From Streptomyces sp. 549 (lineage in GTDB: Bacteria; Actinomycetota; Actinomycetes; Streptomycetales; Streptomycetaceae): 64,000 nucleotides of DNA. Of the stretch, positions 1 to 7,272 are shown one piece after another; positions within the stretch are counted from its first letter, which is position 1; the number at the start of each line of letters is the position of its first letter. The notes below the pieces were generated by a model. It searched no databases, had not been told where the DNA came from, and was given only the letters and a program-made list of their open reading frames with translations. The stretch is from positions 62,001 to 126,000 of the forward strand of contig NZ_JASKMT010000008.1 in assembly GCF_030124175.1 (NCBI RefSeq), in the 5' to 3' direction. The position numbers and the translations under genes are program-made.

Positions 1-30
1 GGCAACATCGACGAACTGACGGGTGAGTGA
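1..30 (+). CDS. C-terminal end of an upstream gene, probably the branched-chain amino acid substrate-binding protein
   Basis: Only the last nine codons (GNIDELTGE) and a TGA at 28-30 are present. The short tail cannot be assigned by itself. Its position directly before livHMGF is where the periplasmic-type binding protein (LivK) usually sits, so that identity is inferred from context only. Confidence 0.45.
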   Translation, partial: GNIDELTGE

Positions 31-53
31 CCGGCTGACGCCGGACGTCCCCT

Positions 54-85
54 CCGGCCGGTGCGGCCTTCGCCGCGCCGGCCGG
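54..85 (+). terminator. Hairpin between the binding-protein gene and livH
   Basis: Positions 54-67 pair with 72-85 around the 4-nt loop CTTC, with one G-T wobble. The outer repeat GACGCCGG (37-44) / CCGGCGTC (82-89) could pair instead. There is no T-run, as is normal at this GC content. It could terminate, attenuate or protect the 3' end of the binding-protein message, giving more binding protein than membrane subunits. Confidence 0.6.
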
Positions 86-194
86 CGTCTCACCGGCGGA
101 TGACGCGCTCCGCGCCCGCCGGGTTCCGCTCCCCATCGCCCTCCGGTGCCGAACGCACGGCGCGGTGGCATGCTCCCACAAGGAAGTCAGTTCG

Positions 195-1118
195 ATGTCC
201 CTCTACGAGCTCTGGGACTACCTGGTCCTAGGGGTGGTGCTCGGCTGTCTGTACGCCGTCATCGCCATCGGGTACACCCTGGTCTACGGGGTGCTGCAGC
301 TTCTCAACTTCGCGCACAGCGAGGTCTTCATGTTCGGCGGCTTCGGGGGCCTGATCGTCCTCACCGCCTGGGTCCCGGTGGCCGAACCGTCCGGGCTGCA
401 GTCCGCCACCTACGTGGTGGTCGGCATGCTGGCCGGCGCGGCCTTCGGCGGCGCGGTGGCGTTCGGCCTGGAGAAGGTGGCCTACCGGCCGCTGCGCAGA
501 CGCAACGCGCCACGCCTGGTCTTCCTGATCACCGCGATCGGCGCCTCGTTCTTCCTGTACAACCTCGCCGGCAAGCTGTTCGGCCGCAACTCCATCTCGA
601 TGCCGTCCATGTACGCCAACGAGACGGTGTTCACCCTCTTCGGCGCCACGCTCAACGTCACCCAGCTGCTCATCGTCGTCTCGGCGGTGGCGATGATGGT
701 CGGGCTCGACTACGTGGTGAACCGCACCAAGCTCGGCTCGGGCATCCGGGCGGTCGCCCAGGACCCCGAGGTCGCCTCGCTCATGGGCGTCAACATCGAC
801 AAGGTCGTCTCGCGCACCTTCGTCATCGGCGGCCTGCTCGGCGGCGCGGCGGGCTTCCTGTTCGGCGTCAACAACAAGATCAACTACACCATGGGCTTCC
901 TGCCCGGCATCACCGCGTTCGCCGCCGCCGTGCTCGGCGGCATCGGCAACGTGCGCGGCGCGATGCTCGGCGGCATGCTACTGGGCATCGTGGAGACGCT
1001 CACCGTCTTCGTCTGGGGTGACGACTGGCGCTACGTCGCCGGCTTCGCCGTACTGGTGCTCGTCCTGATGTTCCGCCCGACCGGCCTGCTCGGCGAGCGC
1101 GTGGGGAGGACAGCATGA
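195..1118 (+). CDS. livH: Branched-chain amino acid ABC transporter permease LivH
   Basis: Inner-membrane permease subunit of a Liv/Hpr-type importer for leucine, isoleucine and valine or related solutes. The 307-aa product has about eight hydrophobic segments. It shows the LivH-type N-terminus with GYTLVYGVLQLLNFAHSE, and a late GGIGNVRGAMLGG stretch typical of this permease family. The ATG at 195 is preferred over an in-frame start 30 bases upstream because AGGAAG at 181-186 gives a good ribosome-binding spacing. The stop overlaps the livM start (ATGA at 1115-1118), so the two are probably translationally coupled. It is the second gene of a five-gene operon. Substrate specificity cannot be read from the permease. 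Confidence 0.93.
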   Translation: MSLYELWDYLVLGVVLGCLYAVIAIGYTLVYGVLQLLNFAHSEVFMFGGFGGLIVLTAWVPVAEPSGLQSATYVVVGMLAGAAFGGAVAFGLEKVAYRPLRRRNAPRLVFLITAIGASFFLYNLAGKLFGRNSISMPSMYANETVFTLFGATLNVTQLLIVVSAVAMMVGLDYVVNRTKLGSGIRAVAQDPEVASLMGVNIDKVVSRTFVIGGLLGGAAGFLFGVNNKINYTMGFLPGITAFAAAVLGGIGNVRGAMLGGMLLGIVETLTVFVWGDDWRYVAGFAVLVLVLMFRPTGLLGERVGRTA

Positions 1119-2476
1119 GCACGGACTCCGCAGTGAGCAGCCGCAAGGCGGCACAGTTGCGCACGGTGCGCTGGTACCACCAGCCGCGCTGGCGCCGACT
1201 CGGCGCGATGGCGGCACTGGCCCTGCTGATGACGCTCGTCACCGGCGAGCAGGGCACCCACCGCGACCTCTTCTACGCCACGAAGGAGAACCTCACCGGT
1301 CCCGAGCTGTGGATCTGGCTCGCCCTCGGTGTGGCGGTCTGGGCGGGACGCGAGTTCCTCACCCCGCAGACCGCGGCGGCCTGGAGGCGCTCGCGGGAGG
1401 TCGCCGGCGGCCCCGTCGCGAAGGTGCGCGGACTGCTGCAGTCCGACCAGCGCCTGCGCTGGCTGATGCTGCTCGGCTTCCTCGCCCTCGCCGCTTTCCT
1501 GCCGCTGGCCTTCGAGCGGTACTGGCAGACGGTCCTCGTCGACCAGATCGCCATCTACCTGCTGCTGGCCATCGGTCTCAACGTGGTCATCGGCTGGGCC
1601 GGCATGCTGGACCTCGGCTTCATCGCGTTCTTCGCGATCGGCGCCTACAGCGCGGCCTTCTGGACCGGCGCGCTGCCGGTGGCCCCGCCGGTGCAGCTCA
1701 ACAACTTCCTGGTCATCCCCGTCGCGGTGCTCACCTGCCTGGTCGCAGGTGTACTGCTGGGGGCGCCGACCCTGCGGTTGCGCGGCGACTACCTGGCGAT
1801 CGTCACCCTCGGCTTCCACGAGATCGTCTACCTGCTGGCGAAGAACCTCAACAACTTCACCGGCGGCACGAGCGGCGTCAAGGTCGAGCGCTTCCACCTC
1901 GACCTGGGCTTCTGGAGCTACCAGTGGCGGCTCGACCCGATGCCGTACTACTGGCTGCTGCTGGTCATCCTGACCGTCGTCGTCTTCCTCTTCCTGCGCC
2001 TGGAGCACTCCAAGGTGGGACGGGCGTGGACGGCGATCCGCGAGGACGAGGTCGCAGCGGCGGCCACCGGTGTCGACACGGTGCGCTACAAGCTGATGGC
2101 CTTCGCCATCGGCGCCTCCACGTCCGGAGTGGCGGGAGTCGCCTACGCGAGCAAGACCGGCTACATCAACTCGGAGAACTTCATCGTGCTGTTCTCCATC
2201 CTGGTGCTGGCGTACGTGATCTTCGGCGGCATGGGCTCGATCCCCGGTGTGCTCTTCGGCGCGGCCTTCCTGGTCTGGCTGCCGGAGTACCTGCGCGACT
2301 GGGTCGACCCCAAGGACCGCTACATGTACCTGGGCGCGCTGCTGGTGATCATGATGATCTACCGTCCGCAGGGTGTCCTCCCGTCGAAGCGTCGGCAGCG
2401 TGAGCTGAAGATGGCCGAGGCGGGCACCGGCGAGGCCGACGCGATGACCGGCCCGGCAGGAGGCAAGCTGTCATGA
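1115..2476 (+). CDS. livM: Branched-chain amino acid ABC transporter permease LivM
   Basis: Second membrane subunit, partner of LivH. At 453 aa it is longer than typical LivM because about 150 N-terminal residues with extra hydrophobic stretches precede the conserved core. The core starts near residue 154 (GLNVVIGWAGMLDLGF) and contains the cytoplasmic coupling region LEHSKVGRAWTAIREDE, which contacts the ATPases. It ends in a charged cytoplasmic tail. The start overlaps the livH stop and the stop overlaps the livG start by ATGA, so the four downstream genes form one tightly coupled unit. Confidence 0.93.
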   Translation: MSTDSAVSSRKAAQLRTVRWYHQPRWRRLGAMAALALLMTLVTGEQGTHRDLFYATKENLTGPELWIWLALGVAVWAGREFLTPQTAAAWRRSREVAGGPVAKVRGLLQSDQRLRWLMLLGFLALAAFLPLAFERYWQTVLVDQIAIYLLLAIGLNVVIGWAGMLDLGFIAFFAIGAYSAAFWTGALPVAPPVQLNNFLVIPVAVLTCLVAGVLLGAPTLRLRGDYLAIVTLGFHEIVYLLAKNLNNFTGGTSGVKVERFHLDLGFWSYQWRLDPMPYYWLLLVILTVVVFLFLRLEHSKVGRAWTAIREDEVAAAATGVDTVRYKLMAFAIGASTSGVAGVAYASKTGYINSENFIVLFSILVLAYVIFGGMGSIPGVLFGAAFLVWLPEYLRDWVDPKDRYMYLGALLVIMMIYRPQGVLPSKRRQRELKMAEAGTGEADAMTGPAGGKLS

Positions 2477-3456
2477 CGACCGAGGTGAGCAAGGAAGGCC
2501 GGGACGCGGGCCGGCCCTCGGCCGACAGCGGCGACCTGGTCCTGGAGACGGCCGGCGTGACGCTGCGGTTCGGCGGCGTGACCAGCCTGGACAACGTCGA
2601 ACTGCGTATGCGGCGCGGCGAGATCCTGGCGGTCATCGGCCCGAACGGCGCGGGCAAGACCTCGCTGTTCAACTCGCTGACCGGCGCGTACACCCCGCAG
2701 GAGGGACGGATCACCTACCGTCCCGCCGACGGCGGCGAGCACGAGCTGCGCGGCCGCAAGCCGCACCTGGTCAGCAGGCTCGGCGTGGCCCGCACCTTCC
2801 AGAACATCCGCCTCTTCGGAGCGCTGACGGCACTGGAGAACGTCAAGATCGCCGCCGAGACCCGGCTGCGGTCGGGACCGGTGTCGATCATGCTGGGGCT
2901 GCCCAACGCCCGCAGGGCGGAACGCGACAGCGACCGCAAGGCGCACGACGTACTGACGTTCGTCGGCCTGGTCGACAAGATCAACGAGCTGGCCGGCGCG
3001 CTCAGTTACGGCGACCAGCGGCGCCTGGAGATCGCCCGGGCCCTGGCCACCGACCCGCAGGTACTGCTGCTGGACGAGCCTGCCGCGGGCACCAACCCGA
3101 CGGAGAAGCTCGAACTGGAGGAGCTGATCCGCCGGATCAACCGGGAACTGGGCATCAGCGTGCTGCTCATCGAGCACGACATGCGCCTGGTGATGTCGGT
3201 CGCAGACCGGGTCATGGTGCTGAACTTCGGCAAGAAGATCGCCGAGGGCTCGCCGTCGCACGTCCAGCAGGACCGTGCCGTGGTCGAGGCCTACCTCGGC
3301 GCGGCGTCCGAGGAGGACACCGCGGCCGTGGCCGAGGCCGCCGCCGCCCTGGAGGCGTCGCAGGCCGCCACTGCGGACGGTCCCGCGGTGGATTCCCCGA
3401 AGGACACCACGTCCGGCGGTACGAAGGACGACACGTCCGGGGAGGAGCGCGCATGA
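2473..3456 (+). CDS. livG: Branched-chain amino acid ABC transporter ATP-binding protein LivG
   Basis: First of the two ATPase subunits. Walker A GPNGAGKT is near residue 56, the signature LSYGDQRRLEIARAL near 177, and Walker B LLLDEPAAG near 198, followed by the switch histidine in IEHDM. The family is usually about 255-290 aa. This 327-aa protein ends in an Ala/Thr/Asp-rich tail of about 55 residues that follows the ATPase domain and has no recognisable motif. ATGA overlaps with livM before it and livF after it support co-translation. Confidence 0.93.
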   Translation: MTTEVSKEGRDAGRPSADSGDLVLETAGVTLRFGGVTSLDNVELRMRRGEILAVIGPNGAGKTSLFNSLTGAYTPQEGRITYRPADGGEHELRGRKPHLVSRLGVARTFQNIRLFGALTALENVKIAAETRLRSGPVSIMLGLPNARRAERDSDRKAHDVLTFVGLVDKINELAGALSYGDQRRLEIARALATDPQVLLLDEPAAGTNPTEKLELEELIRRINRELGISVLLIEHDMRLVMSVADRVMVLNFGKKIAEGSPSHVQQDRAVVEAYLGAASEEDTAAVAEAAAALEASQAATADGPAVDSPKDTTSGGTKDDTSGEERA

Positions 3457-4220
3457 GCAGCGGCACGGAGCTGACGAAGGATGCGGGGAGCGCCGCGCAG
3501 ACCGGCGAGCCCCTGCTCGAACTGCGTGACCTGCGGGTGTTCTACGGCGCCATCGAGGCGCTGAAGGGCATCAACCTGAAGGTCCACCAGGGTGAGGTCG
3601 TCGCCCTGCTCGGCGCCAACGGCGCCGGCAAGTCGACCACACTGCGGACCGCGTCGGGCATGCTGGCGCCGCGCGAGGGGCAGGTGCTGCTGCGCGGCGA
3701 GCGCATCGACGGCATCAAGTCGCACGACCTGGTGAACTTCGGGATCGGCCACGTCCCCGAGGGCCGCCGGGTGTTCGCCCGGATGACGGTCCGGGAGAAC
3801 CTGGAGATGGGCGCGTACCGGTTCAAGTCGCCGGACGCGGTGGAGATGGACCGGGTCTACACCCTGTTCCCGCGGCTCGGTGAACGCCGCAACCAGCTGG
3901 GCGGCACGCTCTCCGGCGGTGAGCAGCAGATGCTCGCCATCGGCCGGGCCCTGATGGGCAAGCCGGACCTGCTGCTGCTCGACGAGCCGTCCATGGGGCT
4001 CGCGCCGCTGATCGTCCAGCAGATCTTCGAGATCCTGCGGGAGATCAACGAGCAGGGCACCACCGTGCTCCTGGTCGAGCAGAACGCGGCCCAGGCACTC
4101 CAGCTCGCCGACCGCGGCTACGTGCTGGAGACGGGCGCGGTGGCGATGAGCGACGAGGCGTCCTCGTTGCTGGCCGACCCGCGGGTGCGCGCCGCGTACC
4201 TCGGTGAGGGCGCCGGATAA
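3453..4220 (+). CDS. livF: Branched-chain amino acid ABC transporter ATP-binding protein LivF
   Basis: Second ATPase subunit, 255 aa, normal length. Walker A GANGAGKS is near residue 54, signature LSGGEQQMLAIGRAL near 153, and Walker B LLLLDEPSMGLAP near 173. The VEQN sequence after Walker B is characteristic of LivF, where other ABC proteins carry EHD. It is the last gene of the liv operon and is followed at once by a strong terminator hairpin. Confidence 0.94.
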   Translation: MSSGTELTKDAGSAAQTGEPLLELRDLRVFYGAIEALKGINLKVHQGEVVALLGANGAGKSTTLRTASGMLAPREGQVLLRGERIDGIKSHDLVNFGIGHVPEGRRVFARMTVRENLEMGAYRFKSPDAVEMDRVYTLFPRLGERRNQLGGTLSGGEQQMLAIGRALMGKPDLLLLDEPSMGLAPLIVQQIFEILREINEQGTTVLLVEQNAAQALQLADRGYVLETGAVAMSDEASSLLADPRVRAAYLGEGAG

Positions 4221-4241
4221 CCGCCGGGCGACCGGACGGCG

Positions 4242-4285
4242 ACGTGCCGGTGCCGGGGACGACGAGGTCCCCGGCACCGGCACGT
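4242..4285 (+). terminator. Terminator of the liv operon
   Basis: A perfect 19-bp inverted repeat (4242-4260 with 4267-4285) with a 6-nt loop lies 22 bases after the livF stop. It sits between convergent genes, so it probably works in both directions. Confidence 0.85.
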
Positions 4286-4332
4286 TCGCGTTTCCCGGCG
4301 CCGCTTGGGGGCGGACCGGCCCGTCGGGACCG

Positions 4333-4806
4333 TCAGGCCCGGTCGGCCTCGGGGGTGGCGTCCTTCAGCAGGCAGGTCAGGCGCGCGCTGCACACCCGCC
4401 GGCCCTGCTCGTCGGTGACGGCCACCTCGTAGGTGGCCGTTGTGCGGCCCCGGTGCACGGGCGTCGCGGTACCGGTGACCAGGCCGGACCGCAGGCCGCG
4501 GTGGTGCGTGCAGTTCAGGTCGACGCCGACCGCGATCCGGCCCGGGCCGCCGTGCAGCATCGCGCCGACCGAGCCCAGCGTCTCCGCGAGCACCGCCGAG
4601 GCACCGCCGTGCAGCAGCCCGTAGGGCTGGGTGTTGCCCTCCACCGGCAGCGTGCCCACCACCCGCTCGGCTGACGCCTCCAGGACCCTCAGGCCCATGC
4701 GCGTCCCCAGGTTGCCGGCCGAGAACAGGGCGTGCAGGTCCACGCCGAGGTCGGCCCACTGCTCGATGATCTCCGGCGGGAACTGTGTGGTGGTCTTCTC
4801 GCCCAT
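4333..4806 (-). CDS. PaaI-type hotdog-fold thioesterase
   Basis: A 157-aa acyl-CoA thioesterase of the hotdog superfamily. The family motif HGGASAVLAET lies at residues 66-76, with the conserved His-Gly-Gly turn and the helix acidic residue (E75) that usually activates water. It ends with the strand pattern of hotdog proteins (GVDLNCTHHRG, then RVCSARLTCLL). The ATG at 4806 is chosen because GGAG sits 9 bases before it; an upstream TTG at 4821 would contain that site. PaaI proteins hydrolyse hydroxyphenylacetyl-CoA or medium-chain acyl-CoAs, but no phenylacetate genes are present here, so the substrate is open. A perfect dyad sits upstream at 4873-4890. Confidence 0.85.
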   Translation of the reverse strand: MGEKTTTQFPPEIIEQWADLGVDLHALFSAGNLGTRMGLRVLEASAERVVGTLPVEGNTQPYGLLHGGASAVLAETLGSVGAMLHGGPGRIAVGVDLNCTHHRGLRSGLVTGTATPVHRGRTTATYEVAVTDEQGRRVCSARLTCLLKDATPEADRA

Positions 4807-4872
4807 GGGACGCGGCTCCAAATCGGTTCGCTGACGGGCGGACGGGTGCCGCCCGGAACGTCATACCATCCG

Positions 4873-4890
4873 GCTGAGCGAGCGCTCAGC
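4873..4890. promoter_or_regulatory. Perfect 8-bp dyad, possible TetR-type operator
   Basis: GCTGAGCG-AG-CGCTCAGC is a perfect inverted repeat about 70 bases upstream of the thioesterase start, overlapping the stop codon of the oxidoreductase gene upstream. Dyads of this length and base composition are common operators of TetR-family regulators of acyl-CoA metabolism in actinobacteria. It could also be a short terminator stem for the gene before it. Confidence 0.4.
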
Positions 4891-7171
4891 TCCGGGTGAG
4901 GCGGATCACCACCGACTTGCTGGCGGGGGTGTTGCTGCCGTCGGCCGTCGCGTCCAGCGGCACCAGCACGTTCGTCTCCGGGTAGTAGGCGGCGGCGCAC
5001 CCCCGGGCGGTCGGGTAGTGCACCACGCGGAAACCGGGCGCGGTGCGTTCCGTGCCGTCCCGCCACTCGCTGGTGAGGTCCGCGTAGTCGCCGTCCGCAA
5101 GGCCCAGGGCGGCGGCGTCGTCCGGGTGCACCAGCACCACCCGGCGGCCCCCGGTGATGCCCCGGTAGCGGTCGTCGAGCCCGTAGATCGTGGTGTTGTA
5201 CTGGTCGTGCGACCGCAGCGTCTGGAGCAGCAGCCGCCCCGGCGGGACCTGCGGGTACTCCACCGGCGCCGCGGTGAAGTGCGCCAGCCCGGTGCTGGTG
5301 GGGAAGCGCCGACCGTCCCGTGCCGGGTGCGGCAGCGTGAACCCGCCCGGGCGCGACACCCGCCGTTCGAAGTCCTCGAAGCCGGGCACCACCGCCGCGA
5401 TGCGCGCCCGGATCGCCGAGTAGTCGCGCTCGAACTCCTCCCACTCCGTGCGGCTCCGCGCCCCCAGCACCCGCCGTGCCAGCCGGCTGACGATGGCCGG
5501 CTCCGACAGCAGCAGCGGGCCCGCTGGCTGCAGCCGCCCGCGGGAGGCGTGCACCATGCCCATGGAGTCCTCGACGGTGACGAACTGGTCGCCGCCCGCC
5601 TGCCGGTCCCGCTCGGTGCGGCCCAGCGTCGGCAGGATCAGCGCCCGCGCGCCCGTCACCACGTGCGAGCGGTTCAGCTTCGTCGACACGTGCACGGTCA
5701 GCCTGGCCCGGCGCATCGCGTCCTCGGTGACGGCGGTGTCCGGCGACGCCGACACGAAGTTGCCGCCCATGGCCACGAAGACCTTGGCCTGCCCGTCCCG
5801 CAGCGCGCGGATCGACCGGACCGTGTCCAGGCCGTGCTCCCGCGGCGGCGCGAAGTCGAACTCCCGCTCCAGCGCGTCCAGGAACTCCGGCGACGGACGC
5901 TCGAAGATGCCCATCGTGCGGTCGCCCTGCACGTTGCTGTGCCCGCGCACCGGGCACACACCCGCCCCCGGGCGCCCGATGCTGCCGCGCAGCAGCAGGA
6001 AGTTGACCACCTCGCGGATCGTCGCCACGGCGTGCTTGTGCTGGGTGAGTCCCATCGCCCAGCACACCACCGTGCGCTTCGACGCGAGCACCATGCGCAG
6101 CGCCCGTTCCACGTCGCCGCGGTCCAGGCCGGTGGCGCGCAGCGCCTCCTCCCAGCCGATGCCCGAGCGGGCCGCCTCGGCGAACTCCTCGAAGCCGTGC
6201 GTGAAGGTGCGCACGAACTTCTCGTCGACGCCGCCCTCGCTCTCCAGCACCAGCTTGTTGAGCAGCCGGAACAGCGCCTGGTCGCCCCCCAGCCTGATCT
6301 GGAGGAACAGATCCGTGAGCGCCGTCCCCGACCCGGCCAGGCCGCCGGGCCGCTGCGGGTTGCGGAACCGCTCCATGCCCGCCTCGGGCAGCGGGTTGAC
6401 CGTGATGATCTTCGCGCCGTTGCCCTTGGCCTTCTCCAGCGCGGTCAGCATCCGCGGGTGGTTGGTCCCCGGGTTCTGCCCGGCGACGATGATCAGCTCC
6501 GCCTGGTGGAGGTCCTCCAGCAGTACGCTGCCCTTGCCGACGCCGATGGTCTCGGTCAGCGCCGAGCCGGAGGACTCGTGGCACATGTTGCTGCAGTCCG
6601 GCAGGTTGTTGGTGCCGAACTCGCGGGCCATCAACTGGTAGAGGAAGGCCGCCTCGTTGCTGGTGCGGCCGGAGGTGTAGAACACGGCCTCGTCCGGCGA
6701 GTCCAGCGCCCGCAGCTCCTCGGCGACGATGCCCAGGGCCTCGTCCCAGCCCACCGGCGTGTAGTGCTCGGCACCCTCCGCGAGGTACATCGGCTCGGTC
6801 AGCCGGCCCTGCTGCCCCAGCCAGTAGCCGGACCGCTCCGCCAGCGAGGCCACCGGATGCTCGGCGAAGAACGCCGGTGTGACGCGGCGCAGCGTCGCCT
6901 CCTCGGCGACCGCCTTCGCGCCGTTCTCGCAGAACTCCGCCGTGTGCCGCTTCTCCGGCTCCGGCCAGGCGCAGCCAGGGCAGTCGAAGCCGTCCTTCTG
7001 GTTGACCCGCAGCAGGGTGAGAGCGGTGCGCCGCACCCCCATCTGCTCGTGCGCCATGCGCATCGAGTGGCCGATGGCGGGCAGCCCGGCGGCGGAGTGC
7101 TGCGGGGCGCCGACCTCGGGCGCGTCCTGGACCGGATCGCCACTGGGCGGGGTTCGCGGGGTGCGCTTCAT
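4886..7171 (-). CDS. FdhF/YdeP-type molybdopterin oxidoreductase
   Basis: A 761-aa protein of the formate dehydrogenase alpha-like branch of molybdopterin oxidoreductases, closest in outline to E. coli YdeP. It has no Tat signal, so it is probably cytoplasmic. N-terminal cysteines occur as CPGC (64, 67) and C81 rather than the full four-cysteine cluster of true formate dehydrogenases. The likely metal-ligand cysteine is C197 in NMCHESSG, with cysteine where some enzymes have selenocysteine. Molybdopterin-binding signatures include AGQNPGTNHPR and the C-terminal dinucleotide-binding domain. The ATG at 7171 is chosen because the protein's homologous part begins soon after. No subunit partner or fdhD is adjacent. 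The reaction is unknown. Confidence 0.85.
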   Translation of the reverse strand: MKRTPRTPPSGDPVQDAPEVGAPQHSAAGLPAIGHSMRMAHEQMGVRRTALTLLRVNQKDGFDCPGCAWPEPEKRHTAEFCENGAKAVAEEATLRRVTPAFFAEHPVASLAERSGYWLGQQGRLTEPMYLAEGAEHYTPVGWDEALGIVAEELRALDSPDEAVFYTSGRTSNEAAFLYQLMAREFGTNNLPDCSNMCHESSGSALTETIGVGKGSVLLEDLHQAELIIVAGQNPGTNHPRMLTALEKAKGNGAKIITVNPLPEAGMERFRNPQRPGGLAGSGTALTDLFLQIRLGGDQALFRLLNKLVLESEGGVDEKFVRTFTHGFEEFAEAARSGIGWEEALRATGLDRGDVERALRMVLASKRTVVCWAMGLTQHKHAVATIREVVNFLLLRGSIGRPGAGVCPVRGHSNVQGDRTMGIFERPSPEFLDALEREFDFAPPREHGLDTVRSIRALRDGQAKVFVAMGGNFVSASPDTAVTEDAMRRARLTVHVSTKLNRSHVVTGARALILPTLGRTERDRQAGGDQFVTVEDSMGMVHASRGRLQPAGPLLLSEPAIVSRLARRVLGARSRTEWEEFERDYSAIRARIAAVVPGFEDFERRVSRPGGFTLPHPARDGRRFPTSTGLAHFTAAPVEYPQVPPGRLLLQTLRSHDQYNTTIYGLDDRYRGITGGRRVVLVHPDDAAALGLADGDYADLTSEWRDGTERTAPGFRVVHYPTARGCAAAYYPETNVLVPLDATADGSNTPASKSVVIRLTRS

Positions 7172-7272
7172 ACCGTCGATCGTGCCACGTCGGGCGGCCG
7201 GCGGGGATGCCGCAGCGGCTGGTGGACCGCGGCTCGAGTCCTGCTGTCGGTGCGGCATGGGAGGATCGGGAC

